This document shows positions 48,701 through 53,900 of a stretch of 64,000 nt of DNA, one piece after another. The stretch is from the NCBI RefSeq assembly GCF_001640805.2, contig NC_066850.1:3941549-4005548 (forward strand), read 5' to 3'. Position 1 is the stretch's first letter; each line of letters opens with the position of its first letter. Made by a program: the position numbers and the translations under genes. The stretch is from Lates calcarifer (taxonomy: Eukaryota; Chordata; Actinopteri; Centropomidae). Under the pieces are notes generated by a model. The model was not told the DNA's origin. It worked only from the letters and a program-made list of their open reading frames with translations, and did no database searches.

Positions 48701-50745
48701 GGAATTCAGTGAGGGAAATCCCTAAATAAATCAATTCTGGTGCATATTGCAGCCAGTTTCAGAACTATAAATCAGAACAGATAATCAGAGATAAAGTATT
48801 CTTATTCAGTAATGCCTAATACTTGAGAATAATGATCTATCTAAATTCTCCTTATAAGCTTATCCATATTACAGCCTTATAGATGAATATCACTGATATT
48901 TGGTGGTGAATTTAGTACTAAAAGGCATTTTATAAAAGGGGGAAACTTTTGTTTAGTTTCTGCAGGTAGAGGCTTGGTATTTCAGCAAAACTACCAGTGT
49001 GGAAAAATTATATCTCCTTCCTCACTGGTTTAACTAGAACTACTGCTTTGTGGTTGTATGCCTCCACCAACCAGTCCAGTTGCAGTTAATGAGCATGTGA
49101 ATTCTGTGAGTTATGGCCAAAATCAGTGACAGTGACCTTCGACCACCGAAATCTTATCTTTGAGTCCAAGTGAACTTTTGTACCAAATTTGAAATTCCCT
49201 CAAGGTCTTCCTGAGATATTGCATTCACAAGGCCAAAAACATGTTTTGTGATGTTACAGTTACCTTGACCTTTGACCTTTGACCACCAAAATCTAATCAG
49301 GTCATCCTCGAATCCAAGTTAATGTTTGTATCAAATCTGAAGAAATTATATTAAATTTCCAGTTGTAATATTTACATGAGTTTGTCATTAGGACATTTGT
49401 GATATTACCAGATGCCACTGTCATTTAAATATAAGACTACTTCACAAACCAAATATACTGACTAGACAATAAATAAACTACTAGGCTACCTAATGTTTGC
49501 TCAAGTGGCTTGTACAATATCTTACATGTAGGACTATGCCACCCAAGTAAGAGTGGAAATCAAGTAAAAACACTCTCCTGACCACTCTCAACTTGCACAC
49601 ACTTGAAGATTTCTTGTTATAGTTCCAAAAAAAAAAAGGTTAAAATAAAGTTACTGCCAACTCTGAAAGCCAAGTGATTCTTTCCTGAGTCTCAGTGACA
49701 CTCTGGATCATGTCAAAACGTTTCCTAAAGTAAAACCTTTCAGGCACACCAGCGTAATGTACAGTATATTTGTAAATTCATGCCTGACACAGTTAAAGTA
49801 CCCTCTGAACGCCTGTCAGCGTCTGTGACCTGTGCAACAAGTTCCTGAAGGAATGTAACCCCATGAACTCCTCTTTGAAGAGTCCTCCCCCTCTCTCTCT
49901 GTCCCCACCCTCTGCATGCTAAATGTGTCTCAGCATGTTAACTTTCCAAAAAACTCATTTAAAAAAACTCTCACGCTATGAAAATAAAAATCAATTAGTC
50001 TGTGGTAAACAGGCAGTAAGTCTCTTTAAGCCTGTGTTTAGATGAGCTTTTGGTTGTCTAAGGCTATGTCTGACAGCACCGAGGCCACAAGGATGAACAC
50101 AGAGATTAAAAGACAAGAGGAGGAGAGGATGGCAGAATGAGTTGTGTAATCTGTTGTAATAACGGTAATTTTTCGCCCCCGAGGTACAACATATTTGCCC
50201 ATTAGTCTTGCCACTAAAGAGGAGTATATGGAGTGAGTGTGTGGGATGGATTGGAGACAATAGAACTCATGCAAGAACCACTCATAGGACCAGATTTGTT
50301 CTTAAGTGACAAGCAACTTAATAGAATTTGTGGTATTCACTTGTTTTCTTGTCCTTTCTTTGCTCTCTCCTAATTATGTGTTCAAACAAATTCACATACA
50401 GACAGACAACCTTTCATCATCTTCATGGCTGCCAATTTACTGAGAGGTTCTTAAGATTTTACTTTCTATCACGGCATCTTTCCTCGTAGAAGATAAATGT
50501 GAAAATGTTCTTGCATGAGGTCTAATGAGTGTTCAGACCCGGAGGGAGAAGAAAAAAGACGAATAAAGAAAAAAGACTCCAGCTTACTTCTTCTGTCCGG
50601 TCTGAGTGCCCTGGGCAGCGCAGGAGTAGTTGCCGATCTGCTTTCCAAAGCGAATCGCCATGGAGATGTCACAGTCATCCACTGCAACCACAGCCACCTT
50701 TTCTCCAGACGGTCCATGAGGGATGCCTAGACGCCCAATGTTAGG
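27130..50745 (-). CDS. celsr1: CELSR1, C-terminal 29 exons (partial gene, 5' end outside window)
   Basis: Seven-pass adhesion GPCR of the Flamingo/CELSR family, which acts at the plasma membrane in planar cell polarity by homophilic adhesion between neighbouring cells together with Frizzled and Vangl. Seen here: 29 exons whose phases all join, giving about 1,535 residues once one extra base in the second exon is discounted. Domain order is LamG1 second half, EGF, LamG2, two EGF modules, laminin-EGF, HRM, GAIN with GPS ([11 protein letters not shown]), 7TM, and an acidic/serine-rich tail ending [13 protein letters not shown]1 is preferred over CELSR2/3 because of the PNIGRLG/GPSGEK segment, the tail motifs SDSDSELS and QRKGILKNK, and GRAMD4 next door. 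Cadherin repeats and the first EGFs are missing, so they lie beyond 64000. Which teleost paralogue (1a or 1b) cannot be told. The coding exons are listed one by one below. Confidence 0.95.
27602..27871 (-). CDS. celsr1: CELSR1 exon: cytoplasmic tail
   Basis: 270 nt, phase 1 in and out. It encodes [20 protein letters not shown], then [20 protein letters not shown] and, near the end, [20 protein letters not shown] and R.KVETKV.VELH are CELSR1 tail motifs. The acceptor is again a CAGCAG tandem site, so a form starting at 27868 without one alanine is possible. Donor GTGGGA. Confidence 0.94.
27976..28190 (+). repeat. Dispersed repeat R1, copy 1 (CELSR1 intron)
   Basis: Shares ordered blocks with 44810-45060: GGAAAGTGATGAGACGGGC, AGTTTGATGCTGAACT, AAACAGCTGTTAATGC and TTGTAGTGAT. 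It lies in a CELSR1 tail intron. Confidence 0.7.
28336..28479 (-). CDS. celsr1: CELSR1 exon: acidic serine-rich tail
   Basis: 144 nt, phase 1 in and out. It encodes [20 protein letters not shown], then [20 protein letters not shown] and HSTPK. The [25 protein letters not shown] block is strongly conserved in CELSR1 and looks like a casein-kinase-type phosphorylation region. Acceptor GTTCCCACCAG, donor GTATCT. Confidence 0.95.
28558..28658 (-). CDS. celsr1: CELSR1 exon: cytoplasmic tail
   Basis: 101 nt, phase 2 in and phase 1 out. It encodes [20 protein letters not shown], then [12 protein letters not shown]. Sequence conservation is weaker here, but length and phase fit exactly. Acceptor ATCTGTGTAG, donor GTGAGT. 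Confidence 0.88.
28659..30619 (-). other. CELSR1 intron in the cytoplasmic tail region
   Basis: A 1,961-nt phase-2 intron with no further exon recognised. AT-rich with no strong repeats. Other CELSR tails carry extra optional segments in this part of the gene, so it was searched, without a convincing candidate. Confidence 0.6.
30620..30756 (-). CDS. celsr1: CELSR1 exon: cytoplasmic tail
   Basis: 137 nt, phase 0 in and phase 2 out. It encodes [20 protein letters not shown], then [20 protein letters not shown] and LAYTL. RSLNCN and GEST.SLDS are conserved CELSR tail motifs. Acceptor CTTAAATTTCAG, donor GTACAA. Confidence 0.93.
30951..31076 (-). CDS. celsr1: CELSR1 exon: TM7 and membrane-proximal tail
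   Basis: 126 nt, phase 0 on both sides. It encodes [20 protein letters not shown], then [20 protein letters not shown] and LT. It finishes TM7 and helix 8 (N.EVRK.LK). Acceptor GCTTTCTTCACAG, donor GTGAGT. Confidence 0.95.
31222..31348 (-). CDS. celsr1: CELSR1 exon: TM6 and start of TM7
   Basis: 127 nt, phase 2 in and phase 0 out. It encodes [20 protein letters not shown], then [20 protein letters not shown] and [15 protein letters not shown] is the invariant CELSR TM6. Acceptor TCATTCCTCAG, donor GTAACA. Confidence 0.96.
31485..31564 (-). CDS. celsr1: CELSR1 exon: TM5 and intracellular loop 3
   Basis: 80 nt, phase 0 in and phase 2 out. It encodes [20 protein letters not shown], then VEKSGA. 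It completes TM5 and gives the basic third intracellular loop. Acceptor CCTCTCCATAG, donor GTAAGT. Confidence 0.93.
31686..31798 (-). CDS. celsr1: CELSR1 exon: extracellular loop 2 and start of TM5
   Basis: 113 nt, phase 1 in and phase 0 out. It encodes [20 protein letters not shown], then [18 protein letters not shown]. The CW of loop 2 is the conserved disulfide partner of TM3. The acceptor has only a UG repeat where a pyrimidine tract should be. Donor GTATGT. Confidence 0.95.
31801..31821. repeat. CA microsatellite forming a CELSR1 acceptor
   Basis: (CA)10 on the plus strand, read as UG in the transcript, ending 2 nt before the AG of the acceptor for the exon 31686-31798. Confidence 0.95.
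32625..32648. repeat. TG microsatellite at a CELSR1 donor
   Basis: (GT)12 on the plus strand, read as CA in the transcript, starting 6 nt after the donor of the exon 32654-32828. Confidence 0.95.
32654..32828 (-). CDS. celsr1: CELSR1 exon: transmembrane helices 3 and 4
   Basis: 175 nt, phase 0 in and phase 1 out. It encodes [20 protein letters not shown], then [19 protein letters not shown] and [15 protein letters not shown]. This is the class B2 TM3-TM4 signature (AW...E.LH.YRML; GWG.PAI). The donor GTGAGA is followed directly by a (CA)n tract in the transcript. Confidence 0.97.
33606..33635. repeat. CA microsatellite
   Basis: About 14 CA units in the intron between the TM2 and TM3 exons. 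Confidence 0.95.
34699..34815. repeat. Long interrupted TG microsatellite
   Basis: About 117 bases of TG with a few single-base interruptions. It produces spurious Cys-Val and His-Thr repeat reading frames on both strands. Confidence 0.95.
35325..35358 (+). repeat. Short dispersed repeat end, copy 1
   Basis: GGGGGTACATCTGACAAAAA followed by AGTTTGGGAACCAC, related to 51206-51243. This looks like a fragment of a common fish element. Confidence 0.45.
35407..35607 (-). CDS. celsr1: CELSR1 exon: transmembrane helices 1 and 2
   Basis: 201 nt, phase 0 on both sides. It encodes [19 protein letters not shown], a leucine-rich TM1 ([13 protein letters not shown]), the loop [13 protein letters not shown], and TM2 ([20 protein letters not shown]). 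Acceptor CACTCTCCACAG, donor GTGAGT. Confidence 0.96.
35707..35833 (-). CDS. celsr1: CELSR1 exon: GPS autoproteolysis motif
   Basis: 127 nt, phase 2 in and phase 0 out. It encodes [20 protein letters not shown], then [17 protein letters not shown] and ISKRE. It holds the GPS Trp and Cys residues and an intact HLT tripeptide. In cleaving adhesion GPCRs the chain is cut between L and T. Acceptor GTGTGTTTAG, donor GTACTT. Confidence 0.96.
35999..36166 (-). CDS. celsr1: CELSR1 exon: GAIN subdomain B
   Basis: 168 nt, phase 2 in and out. It encodes [20 protein letters not shown], then [16 protein letters not shown]. The [12 protein letters not shown] strand is the first GPS-motif strand. Acceptor TGTGTTTCCAG, donor GTGAGT. 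Confidence 0.95.
36787..36970 (-). CDS. celsr1: CELSR1 exon: GAIN subdomain B with polybasic RRRR site
   Basis: 184 nt, phase 1 in and phase 2 out. It encodes an Ala/Pro/Glu-rich linker ([18 protein letters not shown]), a tetra-arginine stretch (SDRRRRH), then [20 protein letters not shown] and PDRRSLR. The acceptor is a CAGCAG tandem (NAGNAG) site, so an isoform starting at 36967 and lacking one alanine is possible. Donor GTAGAC. Confidence 0.92.
37061..37204 (-). CDS. celsr1: CELSR1 exon: GAIN domain, continued
   Basis: 144 nt, phase 1 in and out. It encodes [20 protein letters not shown], then [31 protein letters not shown] is conserved in the family. Acceptor GCTTGTCTTCTAG, donor GTAGAA. 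Confidence 0.93.
37300..37483 (-). CDS. celsr1: CELSR1 exon: GAIN domain, continued
   Basis: 184 nt, phase 0 in and phase 1 out. It encodes [20 protein letters not shown], then [20 protein letters not shown] and [27 protein letters not shown] is conserved in CELSR. Acceptor CTTTTTTCCAG, donor GTGAGT. Confidence 0.94.
37792..38001 (-). CDS. celsr1: CELSR1 exon: GAIN domain, first part
   Basis: 210 nt, phase 0 on both sides. It encodes [20 protein letters not shown], then [20 protein letters not shown] and [14 protein letters not shown], matching the helical GAIN subdomain A (FGNDV.TA.QLL..VLQ.E). Acceptor CCGTTCTTCCAG, donor GTAGAA. The open frame continues for more than 200 bases into the intron by chance. 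Confidence 0.94.
38322..38416 (-). CDS. celsr1: CELSR1 exon: HRM, second part
   Basis: 95 nt, phase 1 in and phase 0 out. It encodes [20 protein letters not shown] and [12 protein letters not shown]. The acceptor has a very long T run (38417-38439 region) and the donor is GTGAAT. Confidence 0.94.
39160..39198. repeat. CT microsatellite
   Basis: About 19 CT units in the intron within the HRM. Confidence 0.95.
39545..39655 (+). repeat. Teleost repeat fragment (TTAGCTTAGCATAAAGAC type)
   Basis: GTTAGCTTAGCTTAGCATAA followed by a GGAAAC block, CAGCCTGACTCAGTCTGAAG and ACTATCCCTTTAA. I recognise it as part of the same widespread fish element family as 26606-26830. Confidence 0.6.
39757..39858 (-). 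CDS. celsr1: CELSR1 exon: hormone receptor motif (HRM), first part
   Basis: 102 nt, phase 1 in and out. It encodes [20 protein letters not shown], then [13 protein letters not shown]. The C-P...WWP...C.KG pattern is the HRM that precedes the GAIN domain. Acceptor TGTCCTCCACAG, donor GTGAGT. Confidence 0.95.
39859..41263 (-). other. CELSR1 intron between laminin-EGF and HRM exons
   Basis: 1,405 nt of AT-rich sequence. The 123-codon plus-strand open frame at 40592-40963 lies here and shows no domain. Nothing else recognised. Confidence 0.7.
41264..41447 (-). CDS. celsr1: CELSR1 exon: laminin-type EGF, second part
   Basis: 184 nt, phase 0 in and phase 1 out. It encodes [20 protein letters not shown], then [19 protein letters not shown] and [19 protein letters not shown]. 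The [18 protein letters not shown] stretch is nearly invariant in vertebrate CELSR proteins (from memory). Acceptor CTTTTCCTGCAG, donor GTATGT. Confidence 0.96.
41590..41860 (+). repeat. Dispersed repeat R2, copy 2 (CELSR1 intron)
   Basis: Second copy of the element at 22190-22410, same strand, with the same block order and a similar end rich in T and A. It lies in the intron next to the laminin-EGF exon that ends at 41447. Confidence 0.6.
41961..42081 (-). CDS. celsr1: CELSR1 exon: laminin-type EGF, first part
   Basis: 121 nt, phase 2 in and phase 0 out. It encodes [20 protein letters not shown], then [33 protein letters not shown] is diagnostic for CELSR. Acceptor TTTTTGATGGCAG, donor GTAAAA. 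Confidence 0.95.
42082..43373 (-). other. CELSR1 intron before the laminin-EGF
   Basis: 1,292 nt. No exon or repeat of note was recognised. Confidence 0.65.
43374..43515 (-). CDS. celsr1: CELSR1 exon: EGF-like domain
   Basis: 142 nt, phase 1 in and phase 2 out. It encodes [20 protein letters not shown], then [17 protein letters not shown] and YYGQYCEY. The cysteine spacing is that of the EGF module preceding the laminin-type EGF in CELSR. Acceptor GTCTATCCCGCAG, donor GTAAGG. Confidence 0.95.
43613..43787 (-). CDS. celsr1: CELSR1 exon: end of LamG2 and start of next EGF
   Basis: 175 nt, phase 0 in and phase 1 out. It encodes [20 protein letters not shown], then [20 protein letters not shown] and [11 protein letters not shown], closing LamG2 and opening an EGF-like module. 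Acceptor GCTCTTCATCAG, donor GTAATA. Confidence 0.94.
43875..43988 (-). CDS. celsr1: CELSR1 exon: LamG2, late part
   Basis: 114 nt, phase 0 on both sides. It encodes [20 protein letters not shown], then [18 protein letters not shown], with the conserved GF.GC of the LamG end. Acceptor TTTTTTTAACCAG, donor GTCAGT. Confidence 0.93.
44073..44258 (-). CDS. celsr1: CELSR1 exon: LamG2, middle
   Basis: 186 nt, phase 0 on both sides. It encodes [15 protein letters not shown]... and the diagnostic [18 protein letters not shown], then [11 protein letters not shown]. Acceptor CCTATCATCCAG, donor GTACGA. The open frame runs on into both introns, so splice sites rather than ORF ends set the limits. Confidence 0.94.
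44421..44587 (-). CDS. celsr1: CELSR1 exon: LamG2, first part
   Basis: 167 nt, phase 1 in and phase 0 out. It encodes [18 protein letters not shown], then [20 protein letters not shown], the start of laminin-G domain 2, and matches the family pattern VSWSD...VPWY.GLMFRTR. Acceptor TTCTGTTTTCAG, donor GTAAGA. Confidence 0.95.
44810..45060 (+). repeat. Dispersed repeat R1, copy 2 (CELSR1 intron)
   Basis: Second copy: GGAAAGTGACAAGACGGGC, AGTTTGATGCTGAACT, AAATAGCTGTTAATGC and ATGTAGTGATGG in the same order and strand as at 27976-28190, with an extra segment in the first third. Confidence 0.7.
45676..45706. repeat. CA microsatellite
   Basis: About 15 CA units in the CELSR1 intron before LamG2. 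Confidence 0.95.
45955..46170 (+). repeat. Teleost dispersed repeat (CCTGATGATGG type)
   Basis: Contains GTGAGCATGCTCCATTGTAT, a TTGCATGCTA block, ACCTGATGATGGGGCTAGAT and AAAAGTCAGGGAATTACC. I recognise the order and wording as a common fish genomic repeat. Confidence 0.55.
47772..47791. repeat. CA microsatellite next to a CELSR1 donor
   Basis: A CA run on the plus strand, read as UG in the transcript, starting about 8 nt after the donor of the EGF exon 47800-47925. Confidence 0.9.
47800..47925 (-). CDS. celsr1: CELSR1 exon: EGF-like domain between LamG1 and LamG2
   Basis: 126 nt, phase 1 in and out. It encodes a complete six-cysteine EGF-like module ([15 protein letters not shown] ... [16 protein letters not shown]). 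The acceptor is TGTTCAG. The donor GTAACA is followed within ten bases by a TG repeat (47772-47791 on the plus strand, read as UG in the transcript). Confidence 0.95.
48043..48207 (-). CDS. celsr1: CELSR1 exon: end of LamG1, contains a 1-bp frameshift
   Basis: 165 nt where 164 are needed to join the flanking phases (2 in, 1 out). It encodes [20 protein letters not shown] and then FVGCMRNLS, the end of LamG1. After DMASYI the frame breaks: the sequence reads ATT CGC TAA where ATT GCT AAC (IAN, as in IANNGT of the family) is expected. One extra G on the plus strand near 48065 accounts for it. As written, translation stops there. Acceptor GTCTGCAG and donor GAAG|GTTAGA are normal. Sequencing or assembly error, allele, or true lesion cannot be told apart. 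Confidence 0.93.
48208..50587 (-). other. CELSR1 intron within LamG1
   Basis: 2,380 nt. It contains a dispersed teleost repeat with an internal duplication at about 49030-49350. No exon recognised. Confidence 0.7.
49030..49350 (+). repeat. Teleost dispersed repeat with a 140-bp internal duplication
   Basis: Two tandem copies about 140 bp apart: ACCTTCGACCACCGAAATCT at 49135 and ACCTTTGACCACCAAAATCT at 49275, each followed by GTCCAAGT/ATCCAAGT and a TACCAAATTTGAA/TATCAAATCTGAA block. The second carries tandem TGACCTTT motifs. Confidence 0.7.
50588..50745 (-). CDS. celsr1: CELSR1 exon: LamG1, second half
   Basis: 158 nt, phase 0 in and phase 2 out, acceptor TCTCTACAG, donor GTAAGC. It encodes [16 protein letters not shown], then [18 protein letters not shown] and [14 protein letters not shown], the distinctive middle of CELSR laminin-G domain 1. 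It is the first unambiguous CELSR1 exon in the window. Confidence 0.96.
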
Positions 50746-50749
50746 CTGT

Positions 50750-51030
50750 AGAGACAAGATTAAAACAGTTAGTAAATGGATAAATAGATTAAATAGTTAA
50801 AAGCACAGAATAAAGGTTACAATAGTTAGATAACGAAAATTGACAATTTGCGTCATAGTTAGTTAAAGTAATGGATAAATGGTGTCATAAATTATAGAAT
50901 TAACAGTTTAAATAGTTAGTTAAAAATAATGGATAGATATAGTTAAAATAGCTAAAAGTAGTGGATGAGCAGTCGAGATAGAAAGCTAAAAGTTGAAACA
51001 GAAAGTTAAAATGGATAAATGTTTTTTAAA
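50750..51030. repeat. Degenerate AT-rich minisatellite beside a CELSR1 acceptor
   Basis: Repeated variants of ATAGTTAAAATGGATAAAT (for example AAATGGATAAATAGATTAAA, AGTAATGGATAAATGG and AAAATAATGGATAGATA) cover about 280 bases directly upstream of the acceptor at 50746. Confidence 0.6.
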
Positions 51031-51205
51031 AAAGTCCAGTTTGATTTAACATTTGTCATTCCAAATGGTAGTAGAAATGAAAACTAAACCGATTTAAACA
51101 TTGACATCATTATTTATTTAATCTACAGTTTAAAACCATTTAGATATGACAGTTAATGACAGGTTGTGTTGATGAAGGGGTACTTGAGTTCGACTGACAA
51201 GGTTG

Positions 51206-51243
51206 TAGGGGTGACTCTGACAAAAAAGACTGGGAACTACTGT
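51206..51243 (+). repeat. Short dispersed repeat end, copy 2
   Basis: TAGGGGTGACTCTGACAAAA followed by AAGACTGGGAACTACTG, matching the piece at 35325-35358 with a few differences. Confidence 0.45.
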
Positions 51244-53756
51244 TCTACACCAGGAGGAAGCACATTGATCATCTCTTCTTGCTCACCTGAGAGTCTTTTT
51301 ACACTGTATTGTTCTGGTAAATTACCTCAACTGGCTGAATTTAGTTAAAATATTTAATGCTCAATTTCTTTCTTTGTTTCTTTTCACCCAATCTGAGAGA
51401 GTTGGCCGAGGACAGCATTGGTGCTCGATCAGTGCTACACAAACAATGTCTAGCTGACTTTAGCCAACTCGCAGCAGAAGCACACAGGCCCCTTCTGGCT
51501 TAAGACGACAAAAAGCCCATTGTGCGTTTGCTCGCACCTAATGATTACAAAGTAGGCTAATTCCTCCATCAAGGCTTGTGGCCGACAAATGTTGATCTGA
51601 GAAAATGTGGATCAGCTTAGAAAATCAGGCCACCAAATCGCTTTAGTTCTTGTAATATCTAACCTGAGACCGAAGTTCAATGGAGCGTTTCTTTAACAAT
51701 AGTGGACTTGGAACGTGAAGTGGGAGGAATTTGAGGAGTTTAATTCAAAAATGTTTCCACCAATTATAAAATAACACCTCTTTTCATGACTGGCATAAAA
51801 GGCATCCTTGCTGTGAGTGGCTTACAGTAGATGAAATGATTCGTCAGCTCTCTCTGCTATCTCTCCTGGGAGAATGGACTACAAAAACACATAACAATGG
51901 GAGCACAGATCCCAGATCTGATCATAGTGCTGTGTTTACATGAGGCATCCTGGCTGCTTAAAGTTTGACAGGTTGAGTAATGACAAGAGAGACTTTCAAA
52001 CCACTGAGGTGGCGTGATCAGCCTCAGTGTTACAAAACACAGAGGGAAAAGCACAACTTTTATTTGAGTTCAAATTGTTGTAGAAATTCAATTTGTTCTT
52101 ACAACAGCATGTTTCATACCGTTTGTGGCATTGTCTGTTTCATATGTAATGAGAGAAAGGCAATAGAAGAGAAAAAAGAGGCATGGATAGAAAGACAATG
52201 TGCGTGCATGTGTGTCTCATAGATAGGATTAGAGTAATGAGATACTGGTGGGGCAGAGACGCGGCATCGGAAGAGGGGAAAAAAAGAGCATGATAAATAG
52301 AGAAGAAAGAGCGACGGACAAAAATAGGGAAGTAGACTGACCAGAAATAAGAGACTGAAAGGGAAAGACAAAAGAGAGACTGCCAGACAGGTGAAAAAAT
52401 GAGCAGCAGAGGGGTGCAGTGTCTTCTATTTTGGCTCAGGTGGGCTCCGGTTCAGCAAATTTTCCATCCCAGAGGGAGTTTTATTGTAGTTTGTCGCTGC
52501 CACTCCCATCCACATGCCCTGTTTTCACTGATTCCACAAAAAAAGCCTTTCACACTTTTCATAAAGACAAAGAGAGAGAGCCGCATCTCTGACACCACTG
52601 CTGCTTTCTTTCTGTTTTCACCTGTCTACAGGCAAGCGAGTGACCAAGCTGTGGTAAAGGTAAAAATGCATTAAGCTTCCTCCTATAACTCACTAACCTG
52701 GCACACATTGTTTTACATGTACCAGTGCATGTAACCTATAACCTCCTTGTGTGTGGAACATGTGTAGCAAATAACGCGCTGGCAGGAAACCACACCCCTG
52801 TCACTGGCAACTGGCCAATTAACCCTCTATAGAGATATCTGAAGGTGCCTTCTTGTGTTCAAACCCACCCGCTGTGCCTCTTAGCATTGCCATGGTAACC
52901 ACAGACACCTGTCCTCCCTGGCGGCCCATGCGTGAACCAGTTAACTCATGTTGGGAGCCTCGCGGTGTTTGGCTGAGGTACAATAACTCACATCAGAGAA
53001 GAAGGACGAGCCCTGTTTGAAATTCTTCAAGTGTCATGATTTAATGTGTTGTTATATAACTCGGATTCTACTTCCTGACACGACACAGACTGCACTTCAG
53101 GAAATCTGTGTCGTAGCTGCAGTCAGGTGAGGAGTAGTGATGCGCACTGTGTGCTCATTAACATAGACTTGTGGCCAGATGTGTAAGTTAAACATGGTAA
53201 TCAGGACGACCTCATGCATTACTCTGCTGTGAAATATGTGTGGCTGAGTTTCCCCTGTGGGCAGCCTGTGAAAAAAAAGATCTGGTTTTTGTTCAGAGAG
53301 CAGCAGTGCCTGTTGCCTGAAGCTGTAGAAAATGCTGGCACTGAGCAGCCAGCAGTAGGAGAACAATGGAGACCCCAATGCAAACAACCAAAATGTTAAA
53401 AGACAGTCAACAGTTGTAAAGGAAAAGACACAAAAAGGAGAGAAAATGTTCACTCTGCTCTTCTTTCAACAGAAAAGTAGTGCAATTTCATAGGATAGGC
53501 TATGTACGTTGATTACATTCGAACTGTGCAGGAACATATTTCTCTAAAATGTCATTAACTGGTGAAAAAATACACCTAGTCGCCTTTGCTTTGTGTCCTC
53601 CTTTTTGTTCCTTTCCTGTGCATCTCTGTGAATAATATCTGCACAGAGCCTGTGGCAACAGTTGATGCAATTAAGCTGGAAAAGTGAAGAAGAAATGCCT
53701 CAGCCCTCCCTTATCAACTACTGTCAAGGTGCCAGTGGAAATTTAAATAAACTGCT

Positions 53757-53900
53757 CAGTATTCTGAGAAATATCCCTATTTGCTTTCTTTCTGAGAGAG
53801 AGATAAGATGAATATCAAAGGTGATGTCTGAGCAAGAAACATGACTCATATCAATGAATGTATTCCCCAGAATGTTGAACTATTCCTTAAAAACTAAAAG
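53757..53900. repeat. Copy of the same teleost repeat family
   Basis: CTGAGAAATATCCCTATTTG, CTTTCTTTCTGAGAGAGAGA and a closing AATGTTGAACTATTCCTTAA, which is the reverse complement of the usual element start. It lies in the long CELSR1 intron. Confidence 0.55.
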
